From: Bremia lactucae
Taxonomy: Eukaryota > Oomycota > Peronosporomycetes > Peronosporales > Peronosporaceae
Assembly (NCBI RefSeq): GCF_004359215.1
Contig: NC_090616.1
Span: 834,317-860,737 of the forward strand
DNA length: 26,421 nucleotides
Reading direction: 5' to 3'
Shown: piece by piece, positions 1-8,690 of the stretch
How positions within the stretch are numbered: position 1 is the stretch's first letter
Layout: each line of letters opens with the position of its first letter
The notes under the pieces: model-generated
Database searches by the model: none
What the model was told of the DNA's origin: nothing
The model's input: only the letters and a program-made list of their open reading frames with translations
Translations under genes and position numbers: made by a program

Positions 1-126
1 CAAGATGGCATCATTCCCTACGGTCGAATTTATTCGTTCGACCGCACTCCTTTCTATGTTAATTAGAAATGAGTAGCTATCACGCGAAACGTAATACGTA
101 TCTCCTTTATCATCTAACATGTACAT
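1..126 (-). pseudogene. gag N-terminus of an LTR1-family gypsy element (partial)
   Basis: Reading leftwards from the ATG at 126, the translation begins MYMLDDKGDTYYV and matches the gag start of the plus-strand element at 2514 almost codon for codon. The rest of the element lies outside the window to the left. It follows its own LTR (177-606) at the same distance as the copy at 2029-2640, so it is the 5' end of a minus-strand element. Truncated by the window edge; whether the full element is intact cannot be judged. Confidence 0.75.
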
Positions 127-176
127 GTTAGATGGTGGAACTGTGGGACTTAGACGGACTACAAAGTGCTACCAGG

Positions 177-606
177 TGTGACGGGGCACTGCCGACTTGT
201 ACTGCTTCAGTACAAGTCCAGTTTGCACGGCTTCAGTGCGAGTAGTGTCTCACGTCACTTCACGTACATTAGTACGTGCAGAGGAAGACTCTCTTTAAAA
301 CACTTGCTTTAAAGAGGGTTAAATGTAAACTGTATCAATAAAATTAAGTTTTCTGTTTCTATCTGTTTTTTACTGACTTACTTATATACTATTACAAAAC
401 ATGTAAATAAAATCTTATCTGTCTCGCTTTTTGCGCGCGTCCAGCGCTGACTGGACCGAGATATAACGGCCTATATCTATCAATGGATAAGCTTTCTGAA
501 TATTACTACGTAAGGTAATATTCTCCAAATATTCTCTACCTTTTAATTAATATAATAATTAACAACCTTTAAATGTTAATTTCATGTAACGATCCACCCC
601 ATTACA
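177..606 (-). repeat. LTR of gypsy family LTR1, copy a (5' LTR of a minus-strand element)
   Basis: On the minus strand it begins TGTAATGGGGTGG at 606 and ends near 177, just before the gag leader. It is a close reverse-complement match to 2029-2463 (430 against 435 bases). It contains a perfect 11-bp stem (GACTTGTACTG, three-base loop) and a 9-bp stem (CTCTTTAAA). The TG start and the adjoining leader and gag start fix its orientation. Only the 5' LTR of this element is visible, so no target-site duplication can be tested. Confidence 0.8.
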
Positions 607-619
607 CGATCAGTCTAAT

Positions 620-906
620 GGGATATCTCATAACGGCGACGCAAGTGTAACGTTGGTACAAGGCTTGACAAGTGCACTTTACGGATTATGAGATCTAGCG
701 CTGGTTTTGAAAAAATTCTCGTCGAGCGTTGTCATTCGTACTAACGACGGATCGCTTATAATTCAGGACCCGCTACGACCTGTTAATTCAGTCGGCAAAT
801 CTTGTTACTGCATTAGTCAAGTTTTTCGAGACTTTCCATTGTTTCAGCTTTGTGCCGGCTTCGTTTGCACGAGGAAGTGCCATCATCATGGGCAAAACGA
901 CAAAAT
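620..906 (+). pseudogene. TRF4-like nucleotidyltransferase pseudogene fragment
   Basis: Directly after the LTR, codons read GISHNGDASVTLVQGLTSAL, matching residues near 488-507 of the intact protein encoded at 19181-21589. An in-frame TGA interrupts it near 690. At about 728-745 the match jumps from the VERG region (residue about 525) to DGSLIIQDPL (residue about 713), so roughly 560 bp is deleted. DNA similarity continues past FRDF to about 906, where it meets a dihydroorotase fragment on the other strand. It lacks the catalytic Asp residues. A relic of a duplicated locus, certainly non-functional as a polymerase. Confidence 0.85.
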
Positions 907-1105
907 GTTAAGACGCACAACTCGGCCTTTGTCGAACGGAAAACTTGCTTGGACCTGCCACTTGTGCTTTTCAAGACAGTCTGGCCGTTTGAATTGCGCT
1001 CTAATCCGTAAAATTCGGCTCTATTCTCGCACGCAAATGCACGCAAAAGCGTGAGCTTGTTGAGCGATTCAGAAGGTCGTCATATAGCTCAAGGGGGACG
1101 AGTTT
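907..1105 (-). pseudogene. Dihydroorotase 3'-end pseudogene fragment
   Basis: Read on the minus strand from about 1105, the translation includes LRAFACENRAEFYGLERNSN, matching the C-terminal part of the dihydroorotase at 17964-19097 ([20 protein letters not shown]). A one-base deletion after TVLK shifts the frame; the DNA match continues to about 907 (the GQVVPLK region). Only about 65 codons are present and the active-site half is absent. It converges on the TRF4-like fragment exactly as the two intact genes converge, but with the intergenic segment missing. Confidence 0.85.
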
Positions 1106-1374
1106 GGGCATGACGATTCATCATGCTAATTGAGATGCTACGTGCGGCATGTTTGCTGCGTAGCGCAGCGTCTCCGTCGCGCAAGTGATGATGGAAATCC
1201 TTTCTTAGGCAATTCTACAAAAACTAAATAAATTTACTAACCTAAACAACTCAAACGGAAAAGGTGAGAGATGTAACTAGACGATTTTGAATAGCGACGA
1301 AGAACGTCAAGACTTGGGACAAATCCTCCGCCTTCCATTTCGATTTCGTCTTCGCCAGCTCTTAAAGTGAAAAG
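1106..1374. other. Non-coding spacer between pseudogenes
   Basis: I see no convincing gene here. Two short inverted repeats stand out near 1135-1170 (GCTACG...CGTAGC and GCTGCG TAG CGCAGC). The minus-strand frame over 1237-1425 has no recognisable motif and I treat it as chance. Confidence 0.4.
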
Positions 1375-1977
1375 ATGAGACAAAGAAACGTGATTTACGC
1401 GAACGACGTTCTCAAGGCGAAGCAAGCCGTACAGGCTAAGCTGGACAGCCCGATTGCCAACGCTCCGTTTGTCGATGAAGATGGAGATGTTTCGTGGGGG
1501 CCTGTTGACGTTTGCAGGCCCACCACTTGGAACGATTTCGAGCGATGGCTCGATCCAACGACGGACGCTTGAGACGTTGGGTTTTCGAGCGTTTTTATGA
1601 TGGAAGCAAAAAGGTAAGAGTACTTATTACAGCCTGCCATCATTGGCTCACAACGTTGCTACAAGTGCAGTTACGAGATCGATCATTGGACAAGTTCTAG
1701 AAGCAGGAAACGATATTCACCTCATTAATTCTCTTAACTCGGGACACAGACCATGTAGGACTGGTGATCGTGGTCATGAACCAGACGAATCTCTCACTCC
1801 TTTGACTCTACTATTGGGGGAGGGGTAATGAGGGCTGCACATAATGCTCCATTTCCAAACGTCATCATCGAAGTGGCATACAAATTTAATGGTCTGACAG
1901 CACTACGAGCCAAACTCCTGCGGTGGATGGATCCCGAATGGTCGTCGGTTCAAGAGGCGATCGGAATTAAAATTTAC
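1375..1977 (+). pseudogene. Unidentified degraded gene
   Basis: An ATG at 1375 opens 65 codons with ordinary composition (MRQRNVIYANDVLKAKQAVQ at the start, RPTTWNDFERWLDP near the end), then the frame shifts. A second frame continues RRWVFERFYDGSKK to a GTAAGAG near 1613 that could be a splice donor. From 1801 to the stop at 1977 one frame reads FDSTIGGGVMRAAHNAPFPN, then IIEVAYK, ending AIGIKIY. The last part faintly recalls PD-(D/E)XK-like (Uma2-type) oomycete proteins with NVIVEVAY and SVQVAIG segments, but this is memory only. Several frame changes suggest a broken gene, or a spliced one whose introns I cannot place. Function unknown. Confidence 0.35.
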
Positions 1978-2028
1978 TAGGCAAATTTGCGTCGAGTTGC
2001 TATCTTGCACTAACGTAGACAGCCAGTT

Positions 2029-2463
2029 TGTAACATGGTATATCGTTACATGAAATTAACACTTAAAGGTTGATAATTATTTTATTAGTTAAAGGGTAGA
2101 GAATATTTAGAGAATATTACCTTACGTTGTAATATTTAGAAAGCTCATCTATTGATAGATATAGGTTAATATATCTCGGGGGGGCCAATCAGCGCTGGAC
2201 GCGCGCAAAAAGCGAGACAGATAAGATTTTATTTACATGTTTTGAAATAGTATATAATTAAGTTAGTTTTAAACAGATAGAAACAGAAAACTTAATTTTA
2301 TTGAATACAGTTTACATTTAATCCTCTTTAAAGCAAGTGTTTTAAAGAGAGTCTTCCTCTGCACGTACTAATGTACGTGAAGTGACGTGAGACACCACTC
2401 GCACTGAAGCCGTGCAAACTGGACTTGTACTGAAGCAGTACAAGTCGGCAGTGCCCCGTCACA
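2029..2463 (+). repeat. LTR of gypsy family LTR1, copy b (5' LTR of the plus-strand element)
   Basis: Starts TGTAACATGG and ends CCCCGTCACA, giving TG...CA boundaries. The next bases (CC TGGTAGCAC) fit a primer-binding site starting with TGG, and gag follows at 2514. It is the reverse complement of 177-606 with few differences. Internal hairpins include 2422-2446 (11-bp stem) and AATATTAC...GTAATATT. Confidence 0.85.
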
Positions 2464-2513
2464 CCTGGTAGCACTTTGTAGTCCGTCTAAGTCCCATAGT
2501 TCCACCATCTAAC
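2464..2513 (+). other. Leader of the plus-strand gypsy element with putative primer-binding site
   Basis: The 50 bases between LTR and gag ATG. TGGTAGCACTTTG begins at 2467 and would pair with a tRNA 3' CCA end, as expected for gypsy priming; the tRNA was not identified. The palindrome CATCTAACATG/CATGTTAGATG (2506-2529) spans the gag start codon. Confidence 0.45.
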
Positions 2514-3524
2514 ATGGACATGTTAGATGATAAAGGAGATACGCATTACGTTTCGCGTGATAACTACTCATTTCTAATTGACATAGAAAGGAGTGCGGTC
2601 GAACGAATGAATTCGACCGTAGGGAATGATGCCATCTTGGCCATGCTGTCCGGTTTGAACAGAGATGCCCTCCATTCAGCCATCGCCAAGTTCATACAAC
2701 ATGAACTTGACGAGGCGAAGGAGAAGATAGCCTTGCTTAATCAGCAAGGCTCTCAACAGGCAGAACTGTGGAGGTTACAACAGGTACAGACCCCCTGTAC
2801 TTGGGATGACGCACACGTCGTCCCGAAACCTTAAAGATAGACATCTCTAAGTATAATGGAGCCGAATAAGACTCCCTTTCAAGATGGTTCGTCGAGTTGG
2901 ACGATGCCATAAGGGCTCGTCACATCGTCGACGAGCAAATGCAAGACGCATTTGCTCAGTCAAATTTGGCAGGTCGTGCCAAAACTTGGGCATTAGGCCT
3001 TAAGTTGCGCGAACCATATGTCTTTGGGTCGCTAGAGGCTTTAAAAGACCGGCTGAAATAGACGTTTGACCGTCTAGGGCTGAGTTCAGAGCTCGATCAG
3101 AGCTTTTGAAACTCAAGCAAGGCAAGCGTGATGACCACGCTTATGCCCGCCACATACGACTCTTAGCGAGTTGTGTCACGAACAACCCAGTTCATGAACA
3201 CACGTTGATTACGGTGTTCATGCAAGGTCTTGCGGAGGGTCTCGTAAAGACCCACCTATTCCGCTTGGAACTGGATACGCTTGAAGAAGCAATATTTGTT
3301 GCGGAACAGGAGTACTTAAGCTTGAGACAGGCTCAAGCAGGTTCGTCATCATATCGTCCTCCAAGACGACAACAACTGGAGGTCCAGAACCTACGGACCT
3401 CTCTTATTTCGAAAGCGAGAAACCTCGCTTTTCGAACAACAAGCGATTGCAGAAATGCAATCGCTGTCAAAAGTTAGGACACTAGTGCTCCACCTCCCAG
3501 TACCGAGAGGTACTGAACGTAATT
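2514..3524 (+). pseudogene. gag of the plus-strand gypsy element (broken)
   Basis: From the ATG at 2514 (MDMLDDKGDTHYV) the frame is open to 2834. It resumes with frame changes as a capsid-like stretch: KIDISKYNGAE, then WFVELDDAIRARHI, AGRAKTWALGLKLREPYVFG and, from 3106, LKLKQGKRDDHAYARHI to about 3477. A zinc-knuckle start, CNRCQKLGH, lies at about 3455-3481, but a stop and frameshift remove its last Cys. Gag forms the element's particle and binds its RNA. At least three breaks make it non-functional. The order LTR, leader, gag and the capsid-like text support the call; the family name is from memory of oomycete gypsy elements. Confidence 0.7.
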
Positions 3525-3962
3525 ATGGACCGAATGCCAAAAAGGGCAACGGTTACGGGTCCGACGTTGTTGCGAAATCGCAACAGCGAGGCGGACCGCA
3601 AAAACCGGTCGGGGTCAGTAGGGGCGCAACGCCCTACTGATCCAGCAACCTCAAGAGAATTTGCAAATCTCTTGACCAAAGTTGCTCCAGACACACAATC
3701 ATTATGTGTCTCTACACCTGGTGATGAGGTATCCCTCATCACCTTGAAGTTGAAAGCGTCGAATAATTTGTCACTTAGAGCCCTTGTGGACTGTGGACGT
3801 CGAATAACTTTATTCGTCGCCAGTCGCTTTGGGATCATAGACTCAAATGTGCTGAGCGCAGCATCTCCTCCAACGAGGATGACGGTGCGTCTAGCGACAG
3901 GCGCATCGATAATAGTAATGAAACACGTAGTGAAATTGCACTACACGTTAAGAGATTTGTAG
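3525..3962 (+). pseudogene. Aspartic protease domain of the plus-strand gypsy element
   Basis: An open 145-codon stretch. Its core reads SLRALVDCGRRITLFVASRF, which occupies the place of the usual LVDSGASxNFV of gypsy proteases; the Asp and following Gly are kept as D-C-G, but the next positions are RR rather than AS. A later RLATG segment matches the usual second half of the protease. It would cut the gag-pol polyprotein. The altered active-site loop and the short frame suggest decay. Confidence 0.6.
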
Positions 3963-4909
3963 TATGATGATGCTTTTATCGTACTGGATTTGGATGACAA
4001 ACTTTGGTGTCATCCTAGGTTTTACCTTGGCTCAGAAAATATGAGCCAAGGATCAGCTGGAAGCATCGATCCGTAAAGACGCCTGCCACTTGTTCATCAG
4101 ATGGCCATCTGATAAACGTCTTGGAGCGTCTACAAGCGTGTGGATGTACTACTAGTGAGTGCGATGGCCTCACTTGTGGTACGGTCGTTCGTACGACTGC
4201 ACAAGAAGACAGTGTGGTACCAATCACCCTGTAGAGTCAGCTGCCGGCGCTTGTGCGTGTGCACAGGCAGCGTCGAAAGTCCACCATTTGAAGAAGTATA
4301 GTGGATTGAGACATGAATGTATGCCTAGCGGGTGACATTCAAGGAAGATAATGGTTGCCCAAAATGGACAACACGATGATCCTTGGTCGAGTAGAGAGTC
4401 GACCGCAGAGGACCCGACTGTGTTAGCGCAATCACAGTCGGAAGACGTTGAGAGAATAAGTCCCCACGTACTTGAGAAGAAATCTCATCAAATAGCTAAT
4501 GCTGAAGTGACTAGACTTCAGCATCCCGAGGGATTAATCCCTCGGCGGCCTGTGGATAAATCCCAGGAAGAAACCGAGACATTGAATGTCTTGGTTAATG
4601 ACGGATCAAGAGTGGGCGCTTATACTCTTGATCTGTATGTGCCTCCGAAGTTAACCGGAGACAACTTAATCACCAGCCCTAGAACCCAAGCGGTTCTTGA
4701 GAGATCTACATAGTGGTAGAATCAAGCAGATTTGTGTACTCGTCACAGAGGACGAATAAGTAACCGATACTCGGTCAGCGGTAATTTTTGCAGATAACGA
4801 ACGGATTCTCAGCAGCTCATCGATGGACGAAAGTGTCCTCGATGTCAAGATTCGGATTGAGAGATATACTACTGAATCCTGTGAGTCACATAAGACAAAT
4901 CCCTAATAG
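3963..4909 (+). pseudogene. Protease-RT linker region of the plus-strand gypsy element
   Basis: Between protease and RT, one 120-codon frame is open at 4351-4713 (MVAQNGQHDDPWSSRESTAE to VLERST); the rest is interrupted. Related oomycete elements have a poorly conserved linker with a YVPPKL-type segment here, and LDLYVPPKLTGD fits. The stretch 4730-4860 keeps fragments such as SSSMDESVLDVKIR in another frame. No enzyme domain is visible. The region is unusually rich in perfect inverted repeats (see findings). Confidence 0.5.
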
Positions 4910-5290
4910 AAGGATTTGATGGAATTTAGGGATGTATTCCTGAAGCAGTTCCGTGTAAGTTGCCTAAAAATAAAGGCACTCGACATGAGATCGAGCTCAA
5001 ACCAGGCTCGAAGTACTGTGTCATGAAGGAGTGGCCACTGCCTCGTGAACAAGTACTTGCGATCGATAAATTGTTGATCGATTGATTAAAGCGGGTCATT
5101 CAAGGGAGTCAACCTCTCCACATAGCTCTCCGACCTTCTGTGTGCGAAAGGCCACAGGAGGGTGGCGGATAGTGCGCGCAGTCGATAAACCAAATGCTGC
5201 AACGGTACCGGCTTAAATGCCGATATCTAAAAAAGACGTAATCCTTGCTGCTATGTCTTAGAGTACCATATTTTTGTCTATGGATCTGAT
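4910..5290 (+). pseudogene. Reverse transcriptase N-terminus of the plus-strand gypsy element (truncated)
   Basis: Codons across shifting frames read EFRDVF, then KNKGTRHEIELKPGSKYCV, PLPREQV, SPHSSPTFCVRKATGGWRIV, RAVDKPNAATVPA and KKDVILAAMS near 5260. This is the gypsy RT fingers region (HEI.L.PG, GGWR.V, a STIF..MDL segment). Stops and shifts occur at 5083 and in PA*MPIS. The match ends near 5290, before the catalytic YxDD, where a minus-strand element begins. Non-functional. Confidence 0.75.
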
Positions 5291-6357
5291 TATATAATAA
5301 AACTGATGTGATGGACTTTATTAATAATTTTTCGCTGTTGCAGGTGTCGGACACCAACTTGGTGCACCCTATCCACCTCCGGAAAGTCTCTCGCATCGAG
5401 GATAAGATCCAGGTTGGGGCGTGTGAGCAAGCATAGAAGTGCCATGTGCGAACAATGACGTCGAAGCTGGGCGTCACGATGAGCGCACATCGGCCCGCAG
5501 TCCTGAAGGTGAGGTAAGTGACTGACATTTTGACCGGTGGGCGGACGGACGACGCCTGGACGCGATGGCGCATCGGCGACAACGTTGGAAGTTCCGTTGA
5601 CGTGATGCAGCGTGAAATTATACGGAGAAAAAGGTCAGCATACGCGCCATTTTTTGGCGAGACTATTAGATGGTGCAGCATTCAACGGCACGCATTGTTG
5701 TCTGTATAAACATCAAATGACCGGCCATAAAGATGATGATGCTACTTTTAGAGAGCTGTCTTCATGGCAAGAAACTCTTGTTCATGTGCCGGCCAGCTCT
5801 TTTCGTGAAGTCCCATGTTTTAGAAAAAAAAACTTGATAGGATGATCGTCTCCATTCGTAAGCCGAGACAAAACGCCGCCCATGCATAATCCTGACGCGT
5901 TCGTTGTGACAATACACTGTTTAGCAAAGTCTGGTAGCTGAAGCACGGGCGCATGTTGGAGCGCAACTTTTGATTGTCGAATTGCTTTGTCTTGATCCTC
6001 CGACCACTTCCATGGTACGTCTTTTCTTACGAGCTGGCTCAAGGGAAGTGCTATCTTGGCAACCCGCCAGACCGAGAAAATTAGTATCTCCTTTCGCAAG
6101 TTTGGTTGAGCCATTGTTTCAATAGCCAATGTATTGCGCTTGTCGACGCTTAAGCCGTTCCTGGGAACTACATGTCCTAGAAACGCAACGCTGTCCTTTC
6201 CGAAGGTTCGGTGAGCATATAGCTTTTCGTGGCGAAGAACCCTAAACATCTCGCTCAGATGTCTTGTGTGTCCTTCGTTCGTCTTTGACAAAATACAGAT
6301 GTCATCTAGGTGGACAACCACGAAGTCAAATTTATCGAACAACACGCGCAATCTTCC
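5291..6357 (-). pseudogene. RT palm/thumb, RNase H and spacer of a minus-strand gypsy element (fragment 2)
   Basis: On the minus strand from about 6357: RVLFDKFDFVVVHLDDICIL carries the RT catalytic motif as HLDD, then FLGHVVPRNGLSVDKR, then the RNase H side WSEDQDKAIRQSKVALQHAP, IVTTNASGLCMGGVLSRL (usual DAS replaced by NAS) and HPIKFF..KHGT. Past a frame change, LHHVNGTSNVVADAPSR (about 5580-5620) is the end of RNase H. About 80 codons of unassigned text run to about 5290. It is the downstream half of the element whose gag-RT start lies at 7712-9693: that half ends at VWSRL and this one begins at RVLFDKF, adjoining positions in gypsy RT. Confidence 0.75.
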
Positions 6358-6567
6358 ACGAGCAAGAGATAACAGTGCGTTAACCGCGGCTGCACGAACC
6401 GCAGCCGAAGGCGCAGCACTATCGACATCCCGCATGAGTTGATTCTTCATGCGATGGAATTTAAAATGATGGTTTTGATTAATCAACATCATTTAAAATT
6501 AAGTGGTCACATAATGACCACTCCATCCAATGACAGTCAGAGTGATTGTCGTTTAAGGGACGGGTGA
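6358..6567 (+). other. 3' internal end of an LTR1-family element with polypurine tract
   Basis: Sits directly left of LTR1 copy c. It ends TTTAAGGGACGGGTGA before TGTAACGGGG, so AAGGGACGGG (6555-6564) is a likely polypurine tract for plus-strand priming. Dense perfect inverted repeats (CGCATGA...TCATGCG, AGTGGTCA CATAA TGACCACT, TTGATTAATCAA) are typical of the LTR1 family and absent from the minus-strand RT next to it. No protein domain seen. Confidence 0.55.
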
Positions 6568-7711
6568 TGTAACGGGGTGTATCGTTACATGAAATTAACA
6601 CTTAAAGGTTGGTAATTAATATATTATCTAAAAGGTAGATAATATTTGATGGATATTACTTTATATAGTAATGTTCAGAACTCTTATCCATAAATAGGCA
6701 TAGACTATTATATCTATTTATTCCGCAGACTAGTCAGCTGTAGAGATATACAAAAGAGAGATACAGATAAGATAAGACAAGAATTCAATTGCATGTTTAG
6801 TATTAGATTATAATTAAGTTAGATTTAACAGATAGAAAGAAGTGATACTTAATTATATTAATAAAGTTTTCNNNNNNNNNNNNNNNNNNNNNNNNNNNNN
6901 NNNNNNNNNNNNNNNNNNNNNNNNNNNNNNNNNNNNNNNNNNNNNNNNNNNNNNNNNNNNNNNNNNNNNNNNNNNNNNNNNNNNNNNNNNNNNNNNNNNN
7001 NNNNNNNNNNNNNNNNNNNNNNNNNNNNNNNNNNNNNNNNNNNNNNNNNNNNNNNNNNNNNNNNNNNNNNNNNNNNNNNNNNNNNNNNNNNNNNNNNNNN
7101 NNNNNNNNNNNNNNNNNNNNNNNNNNNNNNNNNNNNNNNNNNNNNNNNNNNNNNNNNNNNNNNNNNNNNNNNNNNNNNNNNNNNNNNNNNNNNNNNNNNN
7201 NNNNNNNNNNNNNNNNNNNNNNNNNNNNNNNNNNNNNNNNNNNNNNNNNNNNNNNNNNNNNNNNNNNNNNNNNNNNNNNNNNNNNNNNNNNNNNNNNNNN
7301 NNNNNNNNNNNNNNNNNNNNNNNNNNNNNNNNNNNNNNNNNNNNNNNNNNNNNNNNNNNNNNNNNNNNNNNNNNNNNNNNNNNNNNNNNNNNNNNNNNNN
7401 NNNNNNNNNNNNNNNNNNNNNNNNNNNNNNNNNNNNNNNNNNNNNNNNNNNNNNNNNNNNNNNNNNNNNNNNNNNATAAGATAAGAATTCAATTGCATGT
7501 TTAGTATTAGATTATAATTAAGTTAGATTTAACAGATAGAAAGAAGTGATACTTAATTATATTAATAAAGTTTTCATTTAACCCTCTTTAAGCTAGTTAC
7601 CTTAAAGAAAAGTCATCCTCTACATGTACTAGTGTACGTGGAAAAACGTAAGGCACCACTCGCAACTGAAGCAGTGCGAAGTGGACTTGTACTAAAGCAG
7701 TACAAGTCTTA
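6568..7711 (+). repeat. LTR of gypsy family LTR1, copy c, interrupted by an assembly gap
   Basis: Starts TGTAACGGGGTG and follows copies a and b (ATCGTTACATGAAATTAACAC). After the gap it continues with the distal LTR half (CATTTAACCCTCTTTAAG, then GACTTGTACT..AGTACAAGTC) and ends near CTTAGTGCCC. Without the N run and the repeated 100 bases, its length is about 440 bases, as for the other copies. It sits inside the reverse transcriptase of the minus-strand element. Confidence 0.7.
6872..7475. other. Assembly gap (604 N)
   Basis: Unbroken run of N. The 100 bases before it (6772-6871) and the 100 after it (7476-7575) are the same apart from one base. Reading frames crossing it are meaningless. 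Confidence 0.99.
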
Positions 7712-8425
7712 GTGCCCTAAGGCGTGACCACACACCGGCATCCCCGCTAATCCCGTCGGTGCGACGCACCACTGATATGTTTCCTTGTGCGTTCAAAATG
7801 CAGTATACTGACGACTTGCATTGTTAACGAGCATCTGATGGTAGCCTTGTACGACAGTCAATCGCCGTAAACACTGTGCACACTGCCATCCTATCAAAGA
7901 GCTCCTCTATAAAAGAAAAAGGAATTTTGGGAATCTTGGTTTGGCTATTCACGTAGCGATAATCGATGACTTAGCGAATCGGCTGCAAGCTGTTTCCCGA
8001 TCGAAGCCACTCGCCGCGGGTTGGAGCTTATCCCGTTACGTGGCCTTTCATTAGAATGCTAAATATTATTGACACTCATGGTGAATTTGACACTTCGACC
8101 GAGCCTTCTTAAGGTTTCCATAAACGATGGTTTCGAGAGCTTCTTGCTCGGTCTTAGAGAGACGAAACGGCGCTCGTGAACTTGGAATCGCATCTGATTT
8201 CATTTCGAGGTCGAACTGCACCGCACGTGCCGGGTGAAGTCCGTCCGGTGGCTTAGCTGGAAGTTTGTCGCTGTACTCATCAATAAGACCGCCAAACCAA
8301 CCCGGGACCAAGTTGTCTACTATAACAGAAGCAGCCTTGACCACAAACAGCTCTGCGTATTCATTCCTGCACACGTACAGTCTGTGTGGTTGACTGCCTT
8401 GCCTGGAAGCGGTGTCGCTAGGTAG
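7712..8425 (-). pseudogene. Reverse transcriptase N-terminal half of the minus-strand gypsy element (fragment 1)
   Basis: Minus strand from about 8374: RAVQFDLEMKSDAIPSSRAP, FRLSKTEQEALET, then past frame changes VIDYRYVNSQTKIPKIPFSF, EELFDRM and, near 7790-7712, QYTAF, THKETYQWCVAP, GLAGMP, VWSRL. These are the fingers and palm of a gypsy RT (IDYR.LN, MPFGL-like MGLAGMP). The match stops at VWSRL where LTR1 copy c begins, and picks up at 6357. Several frameshifts, so inactive. Confidence 0.75.
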
Positions 8426-8690
8426 CTACTCTTCCCTTGCTGGGACTTCCTGGTTAACAATATCGAGCTCAGTCTGAAGCATAAATTGGCCTGATGTCCA
8501 GACTATTCGCGGAGCGTATTTGCGAAACCACGGAATAACAAAAATCACATCCTGATCTGCAATTAGCTGGGTATACGTGAAGGTCATGTCCGAAATCACG
8601 CCTTCGCTGGTGTGCACTGTGGCCTCAAATGTCGCTAGCTCAGCCGGTGAGGTGATAGACCCATCAAACTGCTTTGACTAGCCTCGTTGC
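8426..8690 (-). pseudogene. Protease region of the minus-strand gypsy element
   Basis: Minus strand 8617-8426 reads EGVISDMTFTYTQLIADQDV, then IFVIPWFRKYAPRIVWTSGQ. The last part matches the gypsy protease C-terminal pattern (D.ILGMPWL..Y.P.I.W..), with usual Gly-Met residues changed. The N-terminal D-S/T-G is not clear in the decayed sequence at 8640-8690. It lies between the zinc knuckle (8957) and RT (8374), as expected in gag-pol. Confidence 0.5.

Noticed and set aside
2464..5100. CRISPR-like array, because of many regularly spaced short repeats
   Set aside because: The repeats are inverted and each differs in sequence; there is no common direct repeat with spacers, and the genome is eukaryotic.
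5109..5681. 190-codon minus-strand frame
   Set aside because: Its lower part is the reverse reading of plus-strand RT (4910-5290), and its upper part is out of frame with the RNase H end, which reads correctly in the neighbouring frame.
6803..7504. Long open frames on both strands across the N run
   Set aside because: They exist only because N codons contain no stop.
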